A DNA stretch of 64,000 bases, from the NCBI GenBank assembly GCA_003573975.1, contig AP018533.1, positions 806,001 through 870,000 of the forward strand. Direction: 5' to 3'. Source of the DNA: Clostridiales bacterium CCNA10. GTDB lineage: Bacteria > Bacillota > Clostridia > Oscillospirales > Oscillospiraceae. This document shows, piece after piece, positions 9,713 to 17,083 of the stretch. The notes beneath the pieces are model-generated. The model saw nothing but the letters and a program-made list of their open reading frames with translations, was not told the origin of the DNA and made no database searches. Position 1 is the first letter of the stretch. Every line of letters starts with the position of its first letter. The position numbers and the translations under genes are program-made.

Positions 9713-9934
9713 TTATGCGGCCCCCTTCAGGTCCCGGATGTCGTGCTCCGCCTCGGTCATGCGCCCCTCCAGCTTGTAGGTGCGCTCCACCACCTTGTTG
9801 TGCTCGCTGACCTTCCGCTCCAACTGCTCGATGCGGTAGGTGGTCAGCTTGTTGGCAACCAGGATGCCTCCGAAGGTCCCTGCCAGGGTTCCGATCAGGC
9901 TCATCCCGGCCACGGCCAGGGTCGTCCACTCCAT
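9713..9934 (-). CDS. Short membrane-anchored coiled-coil protein, XhlA/holin-associated type
   Basis: The 73-residue protein has one N-terminal membrane segment (about 5-28, rich in Gly/Ala) and then a charged coiled coil (about 35-70, with heptads such as IEQLERKVSEHNKVVERTYKLE). Small proteins of this build sit next to holins in many Firmicutes prophages, often called hemolysin XhlA-like. It may gate or assist the holin. Its start overlaps the stop of the upstream gene (TGATG at 9932-9936). Confidence 0.6.
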   Translation of the reverse strand: MEWTTLAVAGMSLIGTLAGTFGGILVANKLTTYRIEQLERKVSEHNKVVERTYKLEGRMTEAEHDIRDLKGAA

Positions 9935-10407
9935 CAGCCCTGTACCTCCTCCACGGTCCCCAGGTCTGTCCAGGAGCCGGGCAGCTGAGAGGGTGGATAG
10001 ACCGTGTTGGACTGGGTGCACCGCCACACATGGCCGCTCTCTGTGCAGACCTCGCCGGGCTGGTACATCCCCCGGCTCCCCTGAGCCTGGGCATAAGGGG
10101 CGGCCAGTCTGGGATCCGTGGTGTGGCACAGGTCCCAAAGACTCACTGCCAGATCGGGCGACCAGTCCGGCTGCACAGTAGCGTCGTGCTGCTGCCACAG
10201 CTTGTAGACGAGCCCCTTCCACTGATAGGGGGTGCCAATGGGGACCGCGGAAAAGTCCCGCTGACGCCAGGTGGGGATGATGTCCTGACTGGCGGTGAGC
10301 TCGGTGCCGTCCGCCTCTCCGGCCACCGCCCGCTCTGCCAACGTCTGGGCGTCCGCCTGACCCCGCTGGCGGACTGCTTCCAGCGCAATGGTCCTGATCT
10401 CAGCCAT
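9934..10407 (-). CDS. Phage-type protein with a C-terminal carbohydrate-binding module
   Basis: The 157-residue protein has a polar N-terminal part that matches nothing I know. Its C-terminal half (about 100-150) has the look of a CBM5/12 chitin-binding-type module: an entry strand around MYQPGEVCTESGHVWRCTQ, then spaced aromatic residues ending in PGSWTDLG. Such modules occur in the last tail proteins of Firmicutes prophages just before the lysis genes. It overlaps the genes on both sides and so belongs to one tightly packed unit. Confidence 0.55.
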   Translation of the reverse strand: MAEIRTIALEAVRQRGQADAQTLAERAVAGEADGTELTASQDIIPTWRQRDFSAVPIGTPYQWKGLVYKLWQQHDATVQPDWSPDLAVSLWDLCHTTDPRLAAPYAQAQGSRGMYQPGEVCTESGHVWRCTQSNTVYPPSQLPGSWTDLGTVEEVQG

Positions 10408-10906
10408 TCTGCTCCACTCCTTCCTGATAGGCCGCCCTCAGCTGGGCGTCCACCTGGGCCGCGGTTCCCGCCGCCTCCAGCTCGGCCAGCGCCTCCGCCT
10501 GCTGGGCGATGGTCTCCCGCTGCTGAGCGATGGCAGATTCCTTCTCCGCCAGACTGGCCTCTGTTTCCTCCAGCTCTCGGTCCTTCCGGGCCAGGCCCTC
10601 CTCCAGCTCGGCCACCTGGCTCTGGTACCCAACCACATCCCCCAGATACTGCTCCGCCACCTGAAGGACTACGGTGTAGCTCCGGGCGGGCGCGCTGTAC
10701 TGGATGTCCCGCACTGTGAAGCCGTACCCGGTGGGCAGGATGCACTCCCCCTGGATCTGGGGGCGGTCCCACCGGATGCCCTCGATCTCTTCCAGGGAGG
10801 CAGACTCCCGCTCAAATACCGCACGGTACTCCCCATTGGCCGCGCCCCGCAGGACCATCCCGCAGGATAACCCTCCAATGCTGCACCGGTTTCCATAGAG
10901 ACTCAT
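10400..10906 (-). CDS. Phage tail-associated coiled-coil protein, first gene of the lysis-like cassette
   Basis: The 168-residue protein has a beta-rich N-terminal half (about 1-90) and a long coiled coil (about 95-150) full of Glu, Gln and Ala heptads. This build is common in phage tail or receptor-binding accessory proteins. I do not recognise a specific family. The ATG at 10906 follows AGGAGAG. It opens the cassette that continues with the CBM protein, the membrane proteins and the endolysin. Confidence 0.5.
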   Translation of the reverse strand: MSLYGNRCSIGGLSCGMVLRGAANGEYRAVFERESASLEEIEGIRWDRPQIQGECILPTGYGFTVRDIQYSAPARSYTVVLQVAEQYLGDVVGYQSQVAELEEGLARKDRELEETEASLAEKESAIAQQRETIAQQAEALAELEAAGTAAQVDAQLRAAYQEGVEQNG

Positions 10907-11002
10907 GCTGTGTTCTCTCCTTTCTGTGAATGGTGGGGAAACATTCCCCCTATTCCAGGCGGAGAACAGGCGGTTTGTTGCTGGGAAGCGTACAACAAAG
11001 AC

Positions 11003-11037
11003 AAAAAAATTGGGCGCTCTGTTTCCAGAGCGCCCAA
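11003..11037 (-). terminator. Terminator of the branched-chain amino-acid transport operon
   Basis: A 12-bp stem (TTGGGCGCTCTG and complement, TTTC loop) is followed on the minus strand by a run of T. It lies directly after livF and before the phage-type cassette on the same strand, so the two units are separated. Confidence 0.8.
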
Positions 11038-11050
11038 AGTGAAGGTATAG

Positions 11051-11749
11051 TCAGCTGCCCAGATACGCTTTTTTGACGGCCTCGTTGGCCAGAAGTTCCC
11101 GGCCGGAGCCGGTCAGACTGATCCGGCCGGTCTCCAGCACATAGCCCACATCGGCAATCTTCAGCGCCATGTTGGCGTTCTGCTCGATGAGCAGAACGGT
11201 GACCCCTTGCCGGTTGATCTCCTGGATGATGTCGAAGATGCCCTTGACCACGATGGGGGCCAGGCCCAGGGAGGGCTCATCCATCATAATGATCTTGGGG
11301 CGGGACATTAGGGCGCGGCCCACGGCCAGCATCTGCTGCTCGCCGCCGGACAGGGTGCCCGCGGCCTGCCAGGACCGCTCCTTCAGACGGGGGAACAGGT
11401 CATACACCCAGTTCAAATCGTCCTCCAGGCTGTCTGTTCGGAGATAGGCCCCGATCTTCAGGTTCTCCAGCACCGTCAGGTCCGGGAAGACCCGCCGGCC
11501 CTCCGGGACCAGGGTGAGGCCCTTGGAGACGATGCGGTCAGGGGAGAGGCTGGTGATGTCCTCCCCCTGGAGGTGGATGCATCCGTGGGCGGGCTTGACC
11601 AACCCAGCGATGGTGCGCAGGGTAGTGGACTTGCCTGCGCCGTTTGCGCCGATCAGGGTGACGATCTTCCGTTCCGGCACTTCGAAGGTGATGCCCTTGA
11701 CGGCTTCAATGCCGCCGTAGCTGACCTTCAGTTCATCAATCTTCAACAT
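11051..11749 (-). CDS. livF: Branched-chain amino-acid ABC transporter, ATP-binding subunit
   Basis: The 232-residue ATPase is of the LivF type. It shows Walker A GANGAGKST (34-42), a Q-loop, the signature LSGGEQQMLAVGRAL, Walker B IIMMDEPSLGLAP and a switch histidine-region variant ending LLIEQNANMAL. It is one of two ATPases that power import through LivH/LivM. Its start overlaps the end of livG by 14 bases, so translation is coupled. It is the last gene of the operon. Confidence 0.95.
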   Translation of the reverse strand: MLKIDELKVSYGGIEAVKGITFEVPERKIVTLIGANGAGKSTTLRTIAGLVKPAHGCIHLQGEDITSLSPDRIVSKGLTLVPEGRRVFPDLTVLENLKIGAYLRTDSLEDDLNWVYDLFPRLKERSWQAAGTLSGGEQQMLAVGRALMSRPKIIMMDEPSLGLAPIVVKGIFDIIQEINRQGVTVLLIEQNANMALKIADVGYVLETGRISLTGSGRELLANEAVKKAYLGS

Positions 11750-12737
11750 CGTCTGCCACCCCCAAATATGCCTCGATGACCCGAGGATTGTTCTGGACCT
11801 CCGCCGGAGTGCCCTGGGCGATCAGCTTGCCGAAGTCCAGGACATAGATGTGGTCGGAGATCCGCATGACCAAGTCCATGTGATGCTCGATCATCAGAAT
11901 GGACAGGTCGTACTCGTCGCGGATTTTATGGATGAAGTTGGTGAGCTCCTGGGTCTCCTGGGGATTCATGCCGGCGGCCGGCTCGTCCAGAAGCAGCAGC
12001 TTGGGCTGGGTAGCCAGGGCCCGGGCGATCTCCAGCCGGCGCTGGAGGCCGTATGGCAGGGAACCGGCCACCTCGTCCTTCAGATGGGCCAGGTCCTGCT
12101 CCTCCAGAAGGGCCATGGCCTCCTCACGCATCCGCTTTTCTTCCGCGCGGTTAAAGCGGAAGGTGGCGGAAAATACGTTCTGCTTGGCCCTCATGTGCTT
12201 GGCGATGAGTACATTTTCAAACACCGTCAGGGCGGAGAACAGACGGATATTCTGGAAGGTCCGGGCGACGCCCAGGTGGGTGATCCGGTCGGGCGAGGGC
12301 CGGAGCACATGGTCGGAGAAGGCGTGGGGATCGGCGGTCCGCAGGGCCTCGGTCCGGGCGGCCTGCGCCTTGTCGTATGCCGCCTGAAGCGAGCTGCGCG
12401 TCTCCTCATCCCCGGCGGCCTGGATGGCGGCCAGGGCCTCCGGGTCGTCCAGATCGGGGTGGGCGGTGTAGAGGGCGGCGTTCTGTCCGGAGTAGCTCTT
12501 GACCATCTTGCCCTGGGGGTGGTTGCGGATCATGGGCTGCCCCAGAAAGTCCACCCGGCCGTTGGTGGGCTCATACACTCCAGTGATGCAGTTGAAGGCG
12601 GTGGTCTTGCCGGCGCCGTTGGGGCCGATCAAGGCCACGATCTCCCCCGCGTTGACGTCCACCGAGAGGTTGTTGACGGCTACCACGCCGCCAAACTGCA
12701 TGGTGATGTTTTCGACATGGAGAATGTTCTGGCTCAT
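11736..12737 (-). CDS. livG: Branched-chain amino-acid ABC transporter, ATP-binding subunit with an unusual insertion
   Basis: It is a LivG-type ATPase with Walker A GPNGAGKTT (38-46), GVARTFQNIRLF (156-167), a YGLQRRLEIARAL signature, Walker B LLLLDEPAAGMNP and the EHHMDLVM switch. At 333 residues it is about 75 longer than usual. The excess lies between residues about 70 and 150, just after the first beta sheet and before the Q-loop block, and is rich in Ala, Asp and Gln. The start is the ATG at 12737 behind AGGAGG; a longer upstream frame is only an extension through livM. It overlaps livM by 4 bases. Confidence 0.93.
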   Translation of the reverse strand: MSQNILHVENITMQFGGVVAVNNLSVDVNAGEIVALIGPNGAGKTTAFNCITGVYEPTNGRVDFLGQPMIRNHPQGKMVKSYSGQNAALYTAHPDLDDPEALAAIQAAGDEETRSSLQAAYDKAQAARTEALRTADPHAFSDHVLRPSPDRITHLGVARTFQNIRLFSALTVFENVLIAKHMRAKQNVFSATFRFNRAEEKRMREEAMALLEEQDLAHLKDEVAGSLPYGLQRRLEIARALATQPKLLLLDEPAAGMNPQETQELTNFIHKIRDEYDLSILMIEHHMDLVMRISDHIYVLDFGKLIAQGTPAEVQNNPRVIEAYLGVADDVED

Positions 12738-13891
12738 TTTACGGCCTCCTTTGCGGCCTTGCGGGGCCGTTTCTTGAACAGATCGGTGATCTCCCGGTCG
12801 CCCATGATGCCCCGGCGGAAGAACAGCACCACGATCATAATGACCACGGAGAAGACCACCATGCGGAAGCCGTTGCGGAACAGGTCGGACTGGATGCCAA
12901 GGAAGGAACCGGAGTCCAGGCCGCGCAGCCACCACTCGGAGCAGGCCACATACAGGAAGGTGGCGATCACGCTGCCGGAGATGGAGCCGATGCCGCCGAT
13001 GACGACGATGAGCAGGATCTCATAGGTCATGGTGGAGGTGTACACCATGGCCTGGGCGTTGCTGGCGTACATGGCGAACAGAGCGCCCCCCACGCCGGCG
13101 AAGAAGGAACTGATGCAGAAGGAGAGCATCTTGTGGTGGGGCAGGTTGATGCCCATGGCCTCAGCGGCGATCTCGTCCTCCCGGATGGCCTTGAAGGCCC
13201 GGCCGTAGGAGGAGTTGATGAGCATGACGATGACCGCCAGACACAGGATCATAATGAGCATGGGGAAGGCGGAGGAGAGATAGATGGTGCCGCTCTCCGT
13301 CTTGATGTTGAAGCTGGAGAAGGTGGGGATCTGGGTGATCATGTTGGCGCCGTTGGTGATGGGGCCCAGGGCCTGCCACTGGAACACCGCGCGGATGATC
13401 TCCGCGAAGCCCAGGGTGGCGATGGCCAGGTAGTCGCTTTTCAGGCGCAGCACAGGCAGACCGATGAGCCAGGCAAAGAAGGCTGCCACCAGGCCGCCCA
13501 GAACGATGGCCACCAGGACCCCCAGAGTCAGGCTGAGCATTCCGTCACCGAAGATCCCGGCAAACAGGTCCGGCAGGGAGAACTTCACCGCCGAGCCTCC
13601 GTAGAGGTAATAGACCGTATCCTTGGCGGCCACGGGGACCGTCAGGATGGCATAGGTGTACGCGCCCAGGAGCATGAAGCCCGCCTGTCCCAGGGAGAAC
13701 AGTCCGGTGAAGCCGTTGAGCAAATTCATGGACACGGCGACCAGGGCATAGACCGCGCCCTTTTTCAGCACGGTGAACAGCTGGCCGGTGGGACCGATGG
13801 TGTTTTCCAGAAGGATCACCAGGGCCAGTGCGGCCACGGCCCCGAACAGGCTGAGCAGCGCGCCGGTGTTGACTCGTTTTTTCTCTAACAT
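12734..13891 (-). CDS. livM: Branched-chain amino-acid ABC transporter permease
   Basis: The 385-residue membrane protein has about 9-10 hydrophobic segments and the LivM signature region GRAFKAIREDEIAAEAMGI (the coupling loop to the ATPases). It pairs with LivH to form the pore. Its N-terminus is slightly long, and its tail ends in a basic stretch (KKRPRKAAKEAVK). It lies 12 bases after livH on the same transcript. Confidence 0.95.
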   Translation of the reverse strand: MLEKKRVNTGALLSLFGAVAALALVILLENTIGPTGQLFTVLKKGAVYALVAVSMNLLNGFTGLFSLGQAGFMLLGAYTYAILTVPVAAKDTVYYLYGGSAVKFSLPDLFAGIFGDGMLSLTLGVLVAIVLGGLVAAFFAWLIGLPVLRLKSDYLAIATLGFAEIIRAVFQWQALGPITNGANMITQIPTFSSFNIKTESGTIYLSSAFPMLIMILCLAVIVMLINSSYGRAFKAIREDEIAAEAMGINLPHHKMLSFCISSFFAGVGGALFAMYASNAQAMVYTSTMTYEILLIVVIGGIGSISGSVIATFLYVACSEWWLRGLDSGSFLGIQSDLFRNGFRMVVFSVVIMIVVLFFRRGIMGDREITDLFKKRPRKAAKEAVK

Positions 13892-13903
13892 ATTCCCGCC
13901 CCC

Positions 13904-14791
13904 TTACACTTTTTCGGTGGCCTTTTCCCCGAACAGGCCGGTGGGCTTAAAGACCAGCACGATGATCAGCAGGGCAAAGGTGAAGGCGTCCACAAAGGTG
14001 GTGGCCCCCTCGAAGGGGAGGGCCTTGATGATGTTTTCGCAGATGCCGATCAGGAATGCCCCGATGACCGCCCCGGGGATGGAGCCGATCCCGCCGAATA
14101 CCGCCGCCACGAAGGCCTTCAGACCGGGCATGGCGCCGGCGGTGGGGGTGATGTAGGGGTAGTTGGTGAAGTACAGAATGGAGCCCAGAGCTGCCAGGGC
14201 GGAGCCGATGATGAAGGTGGTGGAGATCACCCGGTTGATCTTGATCCCCATGAGCTGGCTGGTCTCAAAGTCTTTGGCCACCGCCCGCATGGCCATACCG
14301 ATCTTGGTGTGGTTGATGAGCTGTACCAGACCGAATACAAGGGCGATCACCAGAACAGGGGTGACGACGGTCACCAGCGTGGTGGAGGCCCCGCCGATGG
14401 TGACCATTTTGGACAGGGCGGGGATGGTGGGGTAGTTCATGGGCTGACCGCCGGTGACGAAGGTGGCGGTGTTTTGCAGGAGATAGCTTACGCCGATGGC
14501 GGAGATCATCACGGACATTCTTGGGGCGGAACGCAGAGGCTTATAGGCCACCCGCTCGATCAAAAAGCCCAGCAGGACAGTGATAAGGACGGCCAGCGCC
14601 AGGGTGACAGGCAGAGGCAGTCCCATGGTGGTCAGGTAGATGGCGATCAGGCCGGAGACCATGAACACGTCGCCGTGGGCGAAGTTGATCAGGCGCAGGA
14701 TACCGTATACCATGGTGTAGCCAATGGCGATCAGGGCGTACTGACCTCCCACGGAGATGCCGGAGAGCAGTACGGAAATAGCGTATTCCAC
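13904..14791 (-). CDS. livH: Branched-chain amino-acid ABC transporter permease
   Basis: The 295-residue protein has eight or so membrane segments and recognisable LivH motifs: GYTMVYGILRLINFAHGD near the N-terminus and the ATPase-contact loop GMAMRAVAKDFETSQLMGI (about 190-210). AGGGAGGAAA precedes the ATG. It is separated from the binding-protein gene by 148 bases that hold a strong stem-loop. Confidence 0.95.
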   Translation of the reverse strand: MEYAISVLLSGISVGGQYALIAIGYTMVYGILRLINFAHGDVFMVSGLIAIYLTTMGLPLPVTLALAVLITVLLGFLIERVAYKPLRSAPRMSVMISAIGVSYLLQNTATFVTGGQPMNYPTIPALSKMVTIGGASTTLVTVVTPVLVIALVFGLVQLINHTKIGMAMRAVAKDFETSQLMGIKINRVISTTFIIGSALAALGSILYFTNYPYITPTAGAMPGLKAFVAAVFGGIGSIPGAVIGAFLIGICENIIKALPFEGATTFVDAFTFALLIIVLVFKPTGLFGEKATEKV

Positions 14792-14892
14792 AAAGGTTTC
14801 CTCCCTTGTTTTCAGATTTGGGCGGTCTTGAAAAGGACCCTCCCGCTGTCCCTTTCAGGACGGCCCAGAATCAGGGGCAGAGCCGGAAATAG

Positions 14893-14925
14893 CTGTTTGG
14901 CGGGGGCCGTGCCCCCGCCAAACAG
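14893..14925 (-). other. Intergenic stem-loop between binding-protein and permease genes
   Basis: A 15-bp perfect stem (CTGTTTGGCGGGGGC and complement, loop of 3) has no following T run on the minus strand, so it is not a standard terminator. It is likely a transcript-stabilising hairpin that lets the binding protein be made in excess over the permeases. That role is known for similar operons and inferred here. Confidence 0.6.
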
Positions 14926-14939
14926 ACACACAGCATATT

Positions 14940-16154
14940 TTAGGCGGTCTGGGACTTCTCCAGAGTCCATGCGCCGGCGGCGGTGTCACACACCTTGATA
15001 TAGGCGGTGTCGCGGATGGCGTCGCCGTTGGTGTCATCAAAGGCGATGTGGCCGGAAACGCCGTCATACTCCACGTCCCACAGGGCCTGCTGTACATCAG
15101 AGGACTTGGGGGAGCCGGCGGCCTTCAGGGCCTCCAGGGCCACATAGTAGGCGTCATAGCCCATGGCGGTGACAGCGGCGATAGTGTCGTCGCCGCCGTT
15201 GGCGGTCTTGGCGTCGGCATTGGAATTGATGTAGTTCTTGATGCCCTCGTCAAACTCAGGGTTGCCGCCCTCCTGATAGAAGGTGGAGACATACAGATGT
15301 ACGTTAGTGCCCTTGGCGGCCTCCAGGACCTTGTTGTCGTCCAGGGTGTCGGAACCCAGGAAGGGAATGTCAATGCCCAGCTTGGCGGCCTGGGTGATGA
15401 TCTGGGTGGCGTAGGCGATGGAGACGGGGGTGAAGATGACCTCAGCGCCCTCGCTCTTGGCCTTGTTCAGGTAAGAGGTGAAGTCGGAGTTGTTCTTGGG
15501 GAAGCTGTCCTTGATCACGGTGCCGCCGGCGGCGGTGAAGGCCTGCTCAAAGAAGGCGATCAGGCCCTGGTCGTATTCGTTGCCCTGCTCGCCCAGCAGA
15601 TAGGCCTTCTTGGCGCTGAACTTCTCGGTGGCGAAGTTGGCCAGCACGGTGCCCTGGAAGGGATCCAGGAAGCAGATGCGGAAGTAGTGGTCGTTGCCGG
15701 CGGTGACGTTGGGATTGGTGCAGGTGACGCCCATGGCGGGGATGCCGGCGTCACGGAAAATGGGACCGGCGGCGATGGAGACGCCGGAGCCGTAGGAGCC
15801 CAGAACGACGCTCACACCCTCGCTGACCAGCTGGGAGGCGGCGGAGGGGGCCTTATCAGTGGAGGAGCCGTTGTCGGCATAGACCAGCTCGACCTGGTAG
15901 GTCTCACCGCCCAGCTCCACAGTGGGGGTCTCAGAGTTGGCGAACTGCATCCCCAGCATTTCCTTCTTGCCGCCGGAGGCGGAGTCGCCGGAGGCGGGCT
16001 CAAATACGCCGATCTTAACAACCTTGTCGCCGTTAGAGGCGCCGGAGCCGGCAGGAGCGGAGCCGGAAGCGGATCCAGAGCCGGAACCGGAGCAGCCGGC
16101 CAGAGCGGACAGGAGCAGCGCTGCGGAAAGTGCGGACGCAAGGAACTTTTTCAT
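14940..16154 (-). CDS. livK: Branched-chain amino-acid ABC transporter, substrate-binding lipoprotein
   Basis: The 404-residue protein has a lipoprotein signal (MKKFLASALSAALLLSALAGC, acylated Cys21), a Gly/Ser linker and a periplasmic-binding type I domain of the Leu/Ile/Val family (from about VKIGVFEPASGDSA). It captures the amino acid at the outer membrane face and delivers it to LivH/LivM. The ATG at 16154 has GAGGAGA at good spacing; one two codons upstream is too close. It is the first gene of the operon, with its promoter region in 16155-16321. Confidence 0.93.
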   Translation of the reverse strand: MKKFLASALSAALLLSALAGCSGSGSGSASGSAPAGSGASNGDKVVKIGVFEPASGDSASGGKKEMLGMQFANSETPTVELGGETYQVELVYADNGSSTDKAPSAASQLVSEGVSVVLGSYGSGVSIAAGPIFRDAGIPAMGVTCTNPNVTAGNDHYFRICFLDPFQGTVLANFATEKFSAKKAYLLGEQGNEYDQGLIAFFEQAFTAAGGTVIKDSFPKNNSDFTSYLNKAKSEGAEVIFTPVSIAYATQIITQAAKLGIDIPFLGSDTLDDNKVLEAAKGTNVHLYVSTFYQEGGNPEFDEGIKNYINSNADAKTANGGDDTIAAVTAMGYDAYYVALEALKAAGSPKSSDVQQALWDVEYDGVSGHIAFDDTNGDAIRDTAYIKVCDTAAGAWTLEKSQTA

Positions 16155-16321
16155 GTTCATTCTCCTCTCGATTTGCTTGAGTTGGGTTGACGAAAAGTGT
16201 CTGCTTTGTGTGGACACTTGTTCGCTTAATGGGTACATTATACAGGATGCTGAGGAAAAATGCAAGTCGAAGCCCAACAAAATTTCAGGTCGAACCGGGG
16301 AAAATTTCCACATTGGAAATA

Positions 16322-16368
16322 AAAGAAAAAAGAGCCTGCCAGATCAGCGGGAGAGCTGTCTGACAGGC
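16322..16368 (-). terminator. Terminator after the response-regulator gene
   Basis: A 10-bp imperfect stem (GCCTGCCAGA region) is followed on the minus strand by TCTTTTTTC. It separates the two-component pair from the liv operon on the same strand. Confidence 0.65.
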
Positions 16369-16385
16369 AGAGTCTGGGGCCGCCC

Positions 16386-17072
16386 TCAGGGGCGGCCGTT
16401 GGGCAGGTAATAGAGGAGAGAGGGGCGGCCGCCGGTGTCATAGTTGACCCGGCTGACCACCTCGCCCTGCTGGGTCAGGTAGGTGAGGTACCGTCGGACG
16501 GTGACGGAGGAGAGCCCGGCCTGGGCGGCCAGGGACTCACAGGTGCAGCCCTCCTCCGGGGCCTGGGCCAGATGGGTCCGGATCCGCTCCAGGGTGCGGG
16601 ATTGGAGCCCCTTTGGGACGTCCTCAGGGCCGGAGGAGCCGGAGAACAGGGCGTCCAGCTCCTCCTGGCTGACGCTGCTGTGGGTGGCGATGGCGGAGCG
16701 CTGGCGGCAGAACTTATCCAGTGCCTGCTGGAAGCGGCGGGCGGTAAAGGGCTTGACCAGATAGTCCGCCACACCCAGCTTCAGCAGGGCGTCCACGGTC
16801 TTGCTGTCATTGGCGGCGGTGACCATCACCGCGTCGCTGGTGATTCCGAAAGAGCGCAGCTCCCGCAGAAGCTCCAGCCCGGTCATCCGGGGCATATAGA
16901 CGTCCAGGATCAGCAGATCCGCCGGGTGGCGCAGCAGCCAGGGAAGCGCGTCCTGGCCGCTGCGGAAGCTGGCGGCCAGACGGAAGCGGGGATCCCGCTC
17001 CAGAAAGTTCTGATCGATGGAGGCGATCATGGGGTCGTCCTCCACGATCACGGCCTGATAAGTTTCCTGCAT
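16386..17072 (-). CDS. Response regulator, CitB/DcuR type
   Basis: The 228-residue protein has a receiver domain (about 5-125) with acidic pocket EDD (11-13), phosphoacceptor Asp57 (LLILDVYMP), a conserved Thr/Lys (VTAAND, DYLVKPF) and a C-terminal winged-helix domain (about 165-225). Family members control uptake or use of C4-dicarboxylates or citrate. It lies 11 bases after its kinase gene. It also lies just upstream of the liv operon on the same strand, so control of livK is possible but unproven. Confidence 0.92.
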   Translation of the reverse strand: MQETYQAVIVEDDPMIASIDQNFLERDPRFRLAASFRSGQDALPWLLRHPADLLILDVYMPRMTGLELLRELRSFGITSDAVMVTAANDSKTVDALLKLGVADYLVKPFTARRFQQALDKFCRQRSAIATHSSVSQEELDALFSGSSGPEDVPKGLQSRTLERIRTHLAQAPEEGCTCESLAAQAGLSSVTVRRYLTYLTQQGEVVSRVNYDTGGRPSLLYYLPNGRP

Positions 17073-17083
17073 GGCGCTCTCCT

